The notes below the pieces were generated by a model. That model saw only the letters and a program-made list of their open reading frames with translations, searched no databases and was not told the DNA's origin. Below, piece by piece: positions 26,520-34,779 of a stretch of DNA of 64,000 nucleotides (positions are counted from its first letter, which is position 1; each line of letters opens with the position of its first letter). This DNA is from Streptomyces sp. col6. Lineage in GTDB: Bacteria > Actinomycetota > Actinomycetes > Streptomycetales > Streptomycetaceae. The translations under genes were made by a program, and so were the position numbers. The stretch spans positions 154,884-218,883 of the forward strand of contig NZ_RDBL01000009.1 of the NCBI RefSeq assembly GCF_008042035.1, in the 5' to 3' direction.

Positions 26520-28109
26520 TCATGGGCCCTTCGGGTCGTTCGACGTGGACGTCGTGCTCAAGAGTTCGCCGGCCGAGTCGCTGGTAGAGCGGAACGAGGG
26601 GCGGTCGGCAGATGAGAAGCGCGTGGTGGCCAGCTGGTCGCCGGCGCTCGTCGGTGCGGTGTCGCGACGTGGTGGGGCCAGTGCGGCGGCGATGGCCACG
26701 GCCCCGATTGCACACACGGCCGCCGTTCCCCCCAGCGCAATATGCAGAGCATGGGTGAACCCGTCGGCCAGCGTTGCGGAATCACCGCCGGTCGGTCCTC
26801 CCGAGGCAACCTTTGCGGCAAGTTCCTGGGAGCCGACGCGGGTACCGATCAAGCTGACCAATACCGCCCCGTACACGGCGATGACGATGGCCTCGCTGCC
26901 GATGCGCATGGTGTTGAGGAACCCGGTGGCCATCCCGGCCTGCTCGGGCTCGACGAGGCTCATCGCCGCGCCGTCGCCCACGCCGAAGGACAGCCCCGCG
27001 CCCAGCCCGGTCAGCACCAGCGGCCCGGCGACCATGGCGACGGAGGAGGAGGGGGCGATCTGAGTGAGCCATGCGTTCCCGCCGGCGAACATCACCAATG
27101 AAATCGTGATCACCGCGCGGGCCGACACTCCCCGGTTGACCAGCGCGCCGGCCAGCGGCGGAGCCAGGAGTACCGGCGCGGTCATCAGAAGTAGCACCGT
27201 TCCGGCGCGCTGTGGAGAGAAGCCGCTCGCGCCCACGAGGTAAGTGGGCAGGTAGGTCAGCAGTGTCACAAAGCCGAAGGTCGACACGACGGGCACCATG
27301 CACAGGGCCAGGAAGCGGCGGTTCTTGACCAGCGCCAGGTCGAGCAGCGGGGCGGCAGAGCGAGCCTGAAGGACGACGAAGAGCACAAGGAGCCCGACAC
27401 CAACGACGAGCAGCGCCAGCACACCGGGGCTCACCCAACCCCACTCCGGCCCCTGGACCGACCCCAGGACCAGCGTCGCAAGGCCGGCGACGAACACGAC
27501 AGCACCGGTCACGTCCAGGCGGGGACGTTTCTCGGCGCGGGATTCGGCGATGTATCCGGCACCGGCAAGGGCAACGGCCATCAGGGCGGCGTGCAACCCG
27601 AAGACGGCACGCCATCCCAGCCCACTGACCAGCCAGCCCGACAGGGTGGGTCCGGCAGCCAGGCCCAGTCCGGCGGCGCTGCCGAGCGCCGCGAACGCTC
27701 GGGTGCGCGCGGCGCCGTCGAAGGTGGTGGCCAGGATCGCGCCGCCGCTGGCGAACACGCCGGCCGCACCAACGCCCGACACAGCACGGGCTATGTCCAG
27801 CAGGACGATGTTGGATGCGACTGCGGCGGCGAGTGAGCCGACCGTGACCACGCCGCCGCCGATCACGAAGGTCCGCCGGCGCCCCACGAGGTCGGCCGCG
27901 GAGCCGGAGACCAGCGTGAACGAGGCAAACGTCAAGTTGTAGGCGTTCATAACCCACTGCAGCGGTGCGCCTGCTGTGTGGAGGTCCGCACTGATGCGGG
28001 GCAGCGCGACGGCTGCCCCGGAGATGGACATCGGCACGGTGGCGAAGGCCAGGAGCACCACCACCAGCGTGATCGCCGGCCGGGAGTGGCCCGTAGGGAC
28101 GGTTGTCAC
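26520..28109 (-). CDS. DHA2-type MFS drug exporter (14 TM)
   Basis: About 529 residues from the GTG at 28109 (TTVPTGHSRPAIT), preceded by AAGGAG. Helix 1 is VVVLLAFATVPMSISG; motif A-like DLVGRRRTFVIGG lies between helices 2 and 3; GPTLSGWLVSGLGWRAVFGL is the antiporter motif C region. Length and helix count fit DHA2 (14-TM) proton-drug antiporters such as the EmrB/QacA group. It is divergent from a TetR gene with a palindrome between, so it is probably repressed by that protein. The last 50 residues are polar and unusual for the family. Confidence 0.85.
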   Translation of the reverse strand: MTTVPTGHSRPAITLVVVLLAFATVPMSISGAAVALPRISADLHTAGAPLQWVMNAYNLTFASFTLVSGSAADLVGRRRTFVIGGGVVTVGSLAAAVASNIVLLDIARAVSGVGAAGVFASGGAILATTFDGAARTRAFAALGSAAGLGLAAGPTLSGWLVSGLGWRAVFGLHAALMAVALAGAGYIAESRAEKRPRLDVTGAVVFVAGLATLVLGSVQGPEWGWVSPGVLALLVVGVGLLVLFVVLQARSAAPLLDLALVKNRRFLALCMVPVVSTFGFVTLLTYLPTYLVGASGFSPQRAGTVLLLMTAPVLLAPPLAGALVNRGVSARAVITISLVMFAGGNAWLTQIAPSSSVAMVAGPLVLTGLGAGLSFGVGDGAAMSLVEPEQAGMATGFLNTMRIGSEAIVIAVYGAVLVSLIGTRVGSQELAAKVASGGPTGGDSATLADGFTHALHIALGGTAAVCAIGAVAIAAALAPPRRDTAPTSAGDQLATTRFSSADRPSFRSTSDSAGELLSTTSTSNDPKGP

Positions 28110-28166
28110 GAAGTCAGGCTCCTTGGAAGGGAGTTCAGCAGCCACGGTTGGCCACCGAGGCGACAA

Positions 28167-28181
28167 TGCCACTCAGTGGCA
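28167..28181. promoter_or_regulatory. Candidate TetR operator
   Basis: TGCCACTCAGTGGCA is a perfect 7-1-7 palindrome midway between the divergent MFS and TetR genes, the expected position for a shared operator. Confidence 0.65.
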
Positions 28182-28225
28182 CAAGCTGTCAAAGGGCAAA
28201 GGCCTCCGAGTGATAGCCTCACGGT

Positions 28226-28846
28226 GTGAGTGAGAACCTGCGCGACCTGCCGCTGCGCGAACGCAAGAAACTGCGTACCCGCAGGGCCCTGGCCGAGACC
28301 GCGCTGCGCCTGTTCACAGAACGCGGATACGACGCCACCACGCTCGATGACCTGTGTGATGCCGTGGAAGTGTCGAAGCGGACCTTCTTCCGGAACTACC
28401 GTTCCAAGGAAGACGTCGCGCTGGCCGCCGACAGCGACTTGTGGTCGGCCTATCTAGATCACGTGGCCACCTTGGAGATGGACGGCCCGCTCCTTGAGTT
28501 TCTCCGCGTAGCGCTGAACAGCACATTGAGCGCCATGGACCCGGATTGGGGTGGCCGCTTCCTCGCCACCCGCGAGCTGTCGGAGGCCGTACCCGCGCTG
28601 CAGACGCACAGCATGGGCTACTGCCAGGACACGACGCGAGCCCTGGTCAAGACAGTGAATGGTTCCGCCGGCGTCGTCACTGACGAGTTGCGCCTCCCGC
28701 TGACCGTGGAAATCTTCGTAGCCGCCTGGCGCACAGCCTCCATGCACTGGTCGGTACGGGGCGGTTGCGGAGGCCGCGACGGCTTGATGAAACTGGTTGA
28801 GGAGACCTTCGCCAAGATCCCCGCCGCACTGACGTCTTCCGCCTGA
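28226..28846 (+). CDS. TetR-family transcriptional repressor
   Basis: 206 residues, GTG start. The N-terminal helix-turn-helix reads RTRRALAETALRLFTERGYD, then TTLDDLCDAVEVSKRTFFRN and YRSKEDVALAA. The C-terminal ligand domain (about 65-206) is helical and undiagnosed. Transcribed away from the DHA2 pump; the operator at 28167 overlaps the upstream region of both genes. By analogy it derepresses the pump when a drug binds. Confidence 0.88.
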   Translation: MSENLRDLPLRERKKLRTRRALAETALRLFTERGYDATTLDDLCDAVEVSKRTFFRNYRSKEDVALAADSDLWSAYLDHVATLEMDGPLLEFLRVALNSTLSAMDPDWGGRFLATRELSEAVPALQTHSMGYCQDTTRALVKTVNGSAGVVTDELRLPLTVEIFVAAWRTASMHWSVRGGCGGRDGLMKLVEETFAKIPAALTSSA

Positions 28847-29009
28847 CGCACTGTCGCCGTTCACCAGATCCTGGCGGTTATCTGTCGTCAGCCTCCATCG
28901 GATCTCAGCAGGGGACGAACCACGTCGATCCGGTGCTGCGGAAACTGGCCGTCCGGCTGGAGGCGGTGGTCGGATCAGCGAGTGCCCGGGACGTTCCCGC
29001 AGAGGATTC

Positions 29010-29440
29010 ACCACCAAGATCCACCTCGTCGCCGACGGGCGATGTCGGCCCCTCGCGTTCGTCCTGACACCCGGACACTACGGGGACGGACCCCAGCTCG
29101 AACGGGTCCTGGAGCAGGCATCGGTGCCCCGCACCGGAGTCGGCCGGCCTCGCACCCGGCCCGACCGTGTCCTGGCGGACAAGGCGTACACGTCGCGCAG
29201 AAACCGCAACAACCGACGGCGACGCGGTATCCCGCACACGATCCCCGAACGCCTCGACCAGCAAAGACGTCACAGGAACCGAGGCTCCCGAGGCGGCCGG
29301 CCCACCGGCTTCGACGGCGAGCGCTACAAGAAGCGCAACACCGTCGAACGCACCAGCAACCGCCCCAAAGGCTTCCGAAACGCGCCTTCGCCGACACAGG
29401 GCCGTACCCGTCCCTCACCACGCCTCAACATGAGGTCGGA
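29010..29440 (+). mobile_element. IS5-family transposase pseudogene
   Basis: Two frames give GFTTKIHLVADGRCRPLAFV, LTPGHYGDGPQLERVLEQ, RVLADKAYTSRRNRNNRRR and GIPHTIPERLDQQ, then NRGSRGGRPTGFDGERYKK and RNTVERTSNRPKGFR. This is the C-terminal two thirds of an IS5 (IS427-like) transposase. It is frame-disrupted and lacks both ends. It ends directly before the SoxR box of the next gene. Confidence 0.7.
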
Positions 29441-29464
29441 AAAGCTCAGCGCCCGTCCGCTTGC

Positions 29465-29482
29465 CCTCAACCGCGGTTGAAG
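29465..29482 (+). promoter_or_regulatory. SoxR box upstream of the DHA2 pump
   Basis: CCTCAACCGCGGTTGAAG is an 18-bp dyad with one asymmetric position. It matches the SoxR operator pattern (CCTCAA...TTGAGG). A TTGCCC -35-like element overlaps its left edge at 29461, as expected for a MerR-type promoter with a long spacer. The soxR-like gene is the next gene after the pump. Confidence 0.65.
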
Positions 29483-29487
29483 TGATG

Positions 29488-29526
29488 GGGTACTCGCGAC
29501 CTTTCGACCGAGGGAAGCGAGTACCC
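29488..29526 (+). repeat. 10-bp inverted repeat in the leader of the DHA2 pump gene
   Basis: GGGTACTCGC (29488-29497) and GCGAGTACCC (29517-29526) pair perfectly around a 19-nt loop, ending three bases before the ATG at 29530. The hairpin could cover the ribosome site, or be a second operator. Confidence 0.5.
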
Positions 29527-29529
29527 GAT

Positions 29530-31011
29530 ATGGATGCCGTCACAGAGGCGATGGCCTCTTCTCCTTCGCCACAGCGTCCATCGCCCTTGACGCTCCCGGT
29601 GGTACTGACGGGTGTCGTCCTGGTTGCCATGTCCATCTCCGGGACTGCGGTGGCGCTGCCCAGCATGGGCCGGGAACTGGATGCCTCCGGCTCGGCCCTG
29701 AACTGGGTCGTGGCCGGATACAACCTGGCCTTCGCGGCGATGACTCTCGTGGCTGGTTCGACTGCGGACCGAGTAGGGCGACGCAAGACATTCGTCGCCT
29801 CGGCGGTCGTCCTCTCCTGCGGGTTCCTGGTTACCGCGGTGAGTCCCTCGGTCCTCTTCACCGACGCGGCGCGCATCGTCTCCGGTGCGGGCGGCGCCGG
29901 CATCATGGCCGCCGGAGGCGCGGTCCTCGCCGCCTCATACGAAGAAACCTCACGCAATCGCGCCTTCGCGCTCATGGGCACCATGGCGGGAGTCGGCATC
30001 GCGGTCGGCCCCACCCTGTCCGGACTGCTGATCTCCGCGACAGGCTGGCGCGGAAGCTTCGTGGTCTTCACTGCCCTGGGCACACTGATCACAGCGGGCG
30101 CCACCCGGATGCACGAGTCCCGAGCCGCCACCGCACGGGTCGACTGGGCCGGCAGCATCCTCTTCACCGTCGCGCTCTGCCTCCTCATGTTCGCCCCCCT
30201 GGAGGCACCATCCCTGGGCTGGACCGATGGGGCCGTCGTCGTTGCGGCCATCAGCGGGGTCATAGCGCTCGTCGTCTTCGGCGTTGTGCAGCGGCGCAGC
30301 GCCCACCCGGTCCTGGAGCCGGCTCTGCTCACCAACCGTGGCTTCATCGGATGGAGCTTGGCCACCTTGACGACGTCGGTCGGGTTTCTCGGCCTTCTGG
30401 TCTTTCTGCCGACCTACCTCCAGGCGGCCGCGCACCTCGCGCCGGCCGCAGCAGGCGCCGCAATGCTGCTCCTGACCGTCCCCATCCTCGTCACGCCGTT
30501 GGCCGCGGTGGCACTGGTCAACAGGGGAGTCCCAGCACGCCGACTGGTCTTGCTCGCGCTCGTGATGGTCACCCTGGGAAATCTCTCCCTGGTCACACTC
30601 AGCCCGGACAACACGCTTCTGGGCGCTACAGCCCCGCTCCTGGCGATCGGAACCGGTATGGGGACTTCCTTCGGGATCACCGACGGACAGGCCATGGCTC
30701 TGGTACCGGCCGAGTCCGTCGGTATGGCCGTCGGCTTCCTCAATACGTTACGCGGAGCTGCCGAGGCCATGGTCATCGCCGCTTTCGGGGCCGCGCTGCT
30801 CGGCTTTCTCGGCAGCCGCCTCGGCAGCGATGATCGAGCGGCTGCGGTGAGCGCCGGGCAGCTCTCCGACATACACCGACTCGCCGAACTCGCCGCCCTC
30901 ACTTGGTCGTGGCGCATGACCCAGCTCGGTATCGGACTGCTCTGTCTGCTGCTGACCCTCACGGTCATGGCACTTATCCGCCACCATGGCCCGAGCCGCC
31001 AGAACGCCTGA
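29530..31011 (+). CDS. DHA2-type MFS exporter, predicted SoxR target
   Basis: 493 residues from the ATG at 29530. Helix 1 is LPVVLTGVVLVAMSISGTAV; the loop motif DRVGRRKTFVASAV follows helix 2; GPTLSGLLISATGWRGSFVV is the motif C region. Fourteen TM helices are expected. It is paralogous to the pump at 26520. It is transcribed with the SoxR-type regulator 29 bases downstream, and a SoxR box lies before it. This suggests export of a redox-active compound, since SoxR in Streptomyces responds to such metabolites. Substrate not determinable. Confidence 0.85.
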   Translation: MDAVTEAMASSPSPQRPSPLTLPVVLTGVVLVAMSISGTAVALPSMGRELDASGSALNWVVAGYNLAFAAMTLVAGSTADRVGRRKTFVASAVVLSCGFLVTAVSPSVLFTDAARIVSGAGGAGIMAAGGAVLAASYEETSRNRAFALMGTMAGVGIAVGPTLSGLLISATGWRGSFVVFTALGTLITAGATRMHESRAATARVDWAGSILFTVALCLLMFAPLEAPSLGWTDGAVVVAAISGVIALVVFGVVQRRSAHPVLEPALLTNRGFIGWSLATLTTSVGFLGLLVFLPTYLQAAAHLAPAAAGAAMLLLTVPILVTPLAAVALVNRGVPARRLVLLALVMVTLGNLSLVTLSPDNTLLGATAPLLAIGTGMGTSFGITDGQAMALVPAESVGMAVGFLNTLRGAAEAMVIAAFGAALLGFLGSRLGSDDRAAAVSAGQLSDIHRLAELAALTWSWRMTQLGIGLLCLLLTLTVMALIRHHGPSRQNA

Positions 31012-31040
31012 ACCAGCACCGTGAACGTCAGGAGACCGAT

Positions 31041-31499
31041 GTGCTCGTCGACCCGAACGACCTTCTCACCATCGGTGACGTCGTCCGGCGCACCGGCGTA
31101 TCAGCATCCGCGCTGCACTTCTACGAACGCAAAGGGCTGATCTTTTCAGGCCGGGACGGCACCAACCAACGTCGCTACCCCCGCCATATGCTCCGTCGCA
31201 TCTCATTGATCGTCGTGGCCAAGCGCCTCGGCATCAGGCTCAGCGACGTAGCAGCGGTCTTCAGCACACTGCCCAGCCATCACGCGCCCACTCACAAGGA
31301 CTGGCAACGCCTCTCCTTGGCGTGGAAGCAACAACTGGAAGAAAGGCGTCGGGCGATCGAAACTCTCGAGGCCGAACTGACCGGATGCATCGGGTGCGGC
31401 TGTCTGTCCATGAAGGCGTGTCTCCTCCTCAACCCCGACGACGCGCTCAGCCCGCAAGGACCTGGCCCCGTACGCCTTCAGAGGGCTGTTCGCGAGTGA
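31041..31499 (+). CDS. soxR: SoxR-type redox-sensing MerR regulator
   Basis: 152 residues from the GTG at 31041 (AGGAGA upstream). The MerR-type DNA-binding domain reads LTIGDVVRRTGVSASALHFY, ERKGLIFSGRDGTNQRRYPR. The C-terminal CIGCGCLSMKAC (residues 116-127) is the CX2CXCX5C ligand set for the [2Fe-2S] cluster of SoxR. The cluster is oxidised by redox-cycling compounds, activating promoters with long spacers. The box at 29465 fits. It lies downstream of the pump it probably controls, so it is likely autoregulated. Confidence 0.92.
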   Translation: MLVDPNDLLTIGDVVRRTGVSASALHFYERKGLIFSGRDGTNQRRYPRHMLRRISLIVVAKRLGIRLSDVAAVFSTLPSHHAPTHKDWQRLSLAWKQQLEERRRAIETLEAELTGCIGCGCLSMKACLLLNPDDALSPQGPGPVRLQRAVRE

Positions 31500-31762
31500 T
31501 TCTCCGTTTCGAGGCTGGCGCGGTGCGGCCACTCGCGCAGGACCCCGGAACGCCCCGGTCGGACGAGGACGGTGTCATCCGCCATGTGGAGTCCGGACGG
31601 GAGCGGACGGCTCTCGGCCGCGCGGTTGCGGCAGCTCGTCGAGCCAGCGGGCCAGCGGCCAGGGGCTACCGGCCGCCCTCGGGCGGGGAGGCGTGGGGAT
31701 CGGCCCCGGCGGTATCGGCGTACGGACTTCTCTGGCTCTGGCGAGATTTTCGGAGGCGGAGA

Positions 31763-31886
31763 TCATCTCGGTGGCACGGTCGGCCGGTTGGCATGGCGTC
31801 GGCGGCTGTGCTGTCCTTCGTCCCAGCGTTGCCGCAGGTAGTCGAGGTAGGCGCACGCGTCCGCAGTGAGAGGGGCATTCGGTGGG
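31763..31886 (-). mobile_element. ISL3-like transposase remnant
   Basis: A minus frame reads DACAYLDYLRQRWDEGQHSR then RRHANRPTVPPR and a stop. The RWDEG block resembles a conserved segment of ISL3-family transposases. About 40 codons remain; assignment is tentative. Confidence 0.4.
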
Positions 31887-31934
31887 GCGGTCGACCGCTG
31901 GCCGTGGAGGCCTGAGGATCCCCACCACGGCGGG

Positions 31935-32078
31935 CTACCCGGCCAGCTCCTCGGAAGAACGACGGGTGATCTTCCTACCTGCTTCGGTCTCCACCAAGGT
32001 CACCGCACCGATCCAGTCACCATCGGGGTGCTCCCTCATCCACCGATCATCGCAGGACACCCCGGTGATCGTCTCCGG
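31935..32078 (-). pseudogene. Short hypothetical fragment
   Basis: Reads TGVSCDDRWMREHPDGDWIG then AVTLVETEAGRKITRRSSEE and ends LAG. Protein-like, but the frame has a stop just upstream and no ribosome site. Possibly the tail of a lost gene. Confidence 0.3.
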
Positions 32079-32145
32079 TCACAGCACTAGGTGTTGCGGG
32101 ACATGACGTTGGTGACACCGGTGCCACGCTGGGCGTCGGTCGGGT

Positions 32146-32212
32146 AGCGTGCTAGCCATGTCGAGTCCTGAGTGAGACAAGGTGGGGGCTTTCGGTCACG
32201 CCGTCAGCCCCC
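32146..32212 (+). promoter_or_regulatory. Leader with mini-ORF and hairpin upstream of the Cmx-like pump
   Basis: A -10-like TAGCGT-type element (TAGCGT at 32145-32150) sits seven bases before ATG TCG AGT CCT GAG TGA (32158-32175), a five-codon ORF that would be leaderless. Eight bases later GGGGGCT (32184-32190) pairs with AGCCCCC (32206-32212). A second mini-ORF, VCLWGWPR, lies at 32266-32292 and a further 6-bp hairpin at 32292-32309, before the pump ATG at 32335. The layout suggests ribosome-mediated attenuation; this is inference. Confidence 0.5.
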
Positions 32213-32334
32213 TGAAGCCCTGAGCTTGTAGTCCTGTCGTTGCGCCGCATTCTGTGGTGGGACGAGTGTGCCTGTGGGGCTGGCCGCGGTGACGAGATGA
32301 CCTTCTCGTGCTTCTCCTCACCTCGGAGCCTTCG

Positions 32335-33513
32335 ATGTCTTTCCCGCTGTACCTGCTCGCTGTGGCGGTTTTCGCCATGGGCACCTCGGAGTTCATGCTC
32401 GCCGGCCTGTTGCCGGATATTGCCTCAGATTTCGACGTCACCGTCGGGGCCGCGGGTGTGCTCACCTCGGCCTTCGCGATCGGCATGGTCATCGGGGCCC
32501 CTCTCGTGGCCGCGCTTGCCCGCAACTGGCCCAGGCGATCCAGCCTTCTCGCGTTCATCCTCACTTTCGCGGCAGCTCACGCCGCGGGGGCCGTCACCTC
32601 CAGCTTCCCGATCCTGTTCGCTACCCGGGTCGTTGCCGCGCTCGCGAACGCAGGGTTCCTCGCCGTGGCTCTGACAACTGCCGCCACACTGGTCCCACCA
32701 GACAAGAAGGGCCGTGCGCTGGCCGTACTACTGTCGGGCACAACGGTGGCCACGATCGCCGGGGTCCCCGGAGGGTCGGTACTCGGGACGGTGCTCGGCT
32801 GGCGGGCCGCATTCTGGGCAGTCGCCGCTCTCTGCCTGCCCGCGGCTCTCGGTGTCCTGAAGGGCATCCCAGGGGGACGCGTGAAGGCAGAGGCGACGGG
32901 CGGGCCGGTCTTGCGGGCGGAGCTCGCCCTGCTCACCAGGCCGCGGTTGATCCTGATGATGCTGCTTGGCGCGCTGGTGAACGCGGCAACGTTCGGAAGC
33001 TTCACCTTCCTCGCCCCGATCGTGACCGACACCGCCGGGCTGGGTGGGCTGTGGATCTCTGTCGTTCTGGCGCTCTTCGGTGCCGGTTCCTTCGTCGGCG
33101 TCACCGTCGCCGGCCGGCTGTCGGACCAGCGTCCCGGGCTGGTCATTGCGGTCGGCGGTCCGCTGCTGCTCGTTGGCTGGCTGGCCCTGGCGGTACTGGC
33201 CGATAGGCCGGTCGCCTTGTGCACCCTCGTGTTTGTGCAGGGCGCGCTGTCGTTCGCCCTCGGCAGCACGCTGATCACCCGGGTCCTCTACGAGGCAGCA
33301 CAAGCCCCCACGATGGCCGGCTCGTATGCGACCGCGGCACTCAACACCGGCGCCGCCGCCGGCCCCCTTGTCGCCGCGACCACCCTCAGCACCGAGGCCG
33401 GGGCCCTCGGACCGCTGTGGGCGAGCGGACTCCTGGTCGGTGTCGCGCTACTCATTGCCTTCACACTCCGCACTAGCGTCGCGGCCGGCCGAAGCGCCGA
33501 GGTGTTCAAGTGA
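32335..33513 (+). CDS. Cmx/CmlR-type chloramphenicol efflux MFS transporter
   Basis: 392 residues, 12 TM, the size of actinobacterial Cmx/CmrA proteins. It starts MSFPLYLLAVAVFAMGTSEF, which is the family signature, followed by MLAGLLPDIASDFDVTVGAA, motif-A-like ALARNWPRRSSLLAF and ATIAGVPGGSVLGTVLGWRA. These pumps export chloramphenicol. The final codons (GTG TTC AAG TGA) lie inside the left end of the IS481 element that follows, so the natural C-terminus may have been replaced. A GGAG ribosome site lies before the ATG. Upstream mini-ORFs suggest inducible expression. Confidence 0.85.
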   Translation: MSFPLYLLAVAVFAMGTSEFMLAGLLPDIASDFDVTVGAAGVLTSAFAIGMVIGAPLVAALARNWPRRSSLLAFILTFAAAHAAGAVTSSFPILFATRVVAALANAGFLAVALTTAATLVPPDKKGRALAVLLSGTTVATIAGVPGGSVLGTVLGWRAAFWAVAALCLPAALGVLKGIPGGRVKAEATGGPVLRAELALLTRPRLILMMLLGALVNAATFGSFTFLAPIVTDTAGLGGLWISVVLALFGAGSFVGVTVAGRLSDQRPGLVIAVGGPLLLVGWLALAVLADRPVALCTLVFVQGALSFALGSTLITRVLYEAAQAPTMAGSYATAALNTGAAAGPLVAATTLSTEAGALGPLWASGLLVGVALLIAFTLRTSVAAGRSAEVFK

Positions 33514-34543
33514 CACATGCGAACGCCCTCTTGAACGTGGAGGGACGCCGAAGGCTCGTGGAACACTGCCGCAGCCGTCCGATCGCCCACGTGGCAGCCG
33601 AGGCCGGCGTCTCCCGCGCCTGCCTGTCCAAGTGGAAGAGCCGATACGACACATCCGGTGAGGCCGGATTACAGGACCACCCCAGAGTCCCGCACTTCTC
33701 ACCGCCCCAGACCCCACCCGAGATCGTTGAACGGATTGAGCGTCTGCGGCGGGACAACAAATGGTCTGCCCGCCGGATCGCGCTCGAACTCGCGAACCAA
33801 GGCGTGCGGATCAGCGAACGCACCGTGGGCCGTTGGCTGGCCCGCCCGGGCATCAACCACCGCCGTCACCTCGACCCCGACGGATCCGTCAACCGGCACC
33901 CGTCACAACCGATCGTGGCCCGCTACCCAGGCCACATGGTCCACCTGGACGTCAAGAAGGCCGGACGCATCCCGACGGTGGCGGCTGGCGGGCCCACGGA
34001 CGCGACTCCGAACAGGCAAGAACCGCCCAGCGCGCGAAGACCGCCGGCGCCAAGGGAGGGTATGTCTACCTGCACTCCGCCGTCGACGGGTTCTCCCGCC
34101 TGTCCTATACCGAGCCCCTTCCCGACGAGAAGGCCGCCACCACCGTGGCGTTCTTCACCCGCGCCCGCGCGTTCTTCGCCGCCCACGGCATCCACCGGAT
34201 CGTCCGCGTGGTCACCGACAACGGCACCAACTACCGAGCTGGGGTCTTCGGGCGCTCTGTGGCCTCGGTGGCCTCCCGCCACCAGCGGACCAAGCCCTAC
34301 ACGCCGCGGCACAACGGCAAGGTCGAGCGTTATCAGCGCATCCTTGCCGAAGAGCTGCTCTACGCCCGCCCCTGGACCTCCGAAGCAGAGCGAACCCGAG
34401 CAATCGCGTTCTGGAACATCCACTACAACTACCACCGACCTCACACCACCGCCGGGAACCGTCCTCCAGCCTCACGCCTCCCCGCAAGCGTCACCAACGT
34501 CATGGCCGGCAACAACTAGGCCGTGTCTCCCAACTCTTGGACA
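33503..34543 (+). mobile_element. IS481-family element with a one-base frameshift in the transposase
   Basis: The transposase runs from GTG 33510 to TAG 34519. It opens NALLNVEGRRRLVEHCRSRP and AHVAAEAGVSRACLSKWKSR, a helix-turn-helix, followed by the DDE core: HMVHLDVKKAGRIP, VYLHSAVDGFSRLSY, VVTDNGTNYRAGVF and TPRHNGKVERYQRILAEELL. One missing base near 33973 shifts the frame after GRIP; otherwise it is intact. Terminal repeats begin TGTTCAAG (left, 33503) and TGTCCAAG (right, complement ending 34543). Its GTG overlaps the stop of the pump gene. Confidence 0.8.
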
Positions 34544-34572
34544 CGGAGACATCGAGGGCTCCGTCGTGGTCC

Positions 34573-34716
34573 TAGACTTATGACATGGCATTCATGAGCA
34601 CCCCGCACTGCTGCTTCCTGTGATCGGAAGGCGCTGAGGGCGATGCCAGACGGCGTCGCCCTCCTTGGCGTGCCTGCTGCATGAATGACGTCCCTATGCT
34701 GCCCGTTCCTTCCTGA
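34573..34716 (+). promoter_or_regulatory. Probable attenuator leader of the RlmA(II)/TlrB-type methyltransferase
   Basis: A -10-like TAGACT (34573-34578) is followed six bases later by ATG of a 12-residue ORF, MAFMSTPHCCFL (34585-34623). GAGGGCGA (34636-34643) pairs perfectly with TCGCCCTC (34656-34663). A second mini-ORF, MNDVPMLPVPS (34681-34716), follows. CATTCATG in the first ORF (34589-34596) is the exact complement of CATGAATG (34680-34687) at the second start. This allows alternative folding when a ribosome stalls in the first ORF. The methyltransferase GTG is at 34780. Confidence 0.6.
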
Positions 34717-34779
34717 GGCAGTGACGCTCTGAGCGCGCAGGCACGGTCCCTTCCCTTCACCCCTTCCCAGGAGTGCCTC

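Noticed and set aside
31500..31915. A plus-strand gene after soxR
   Set aside because: Frames are arginine/glycine-rich without a ribosome site; the minus strand here holds an ISL3-like scrap instead.
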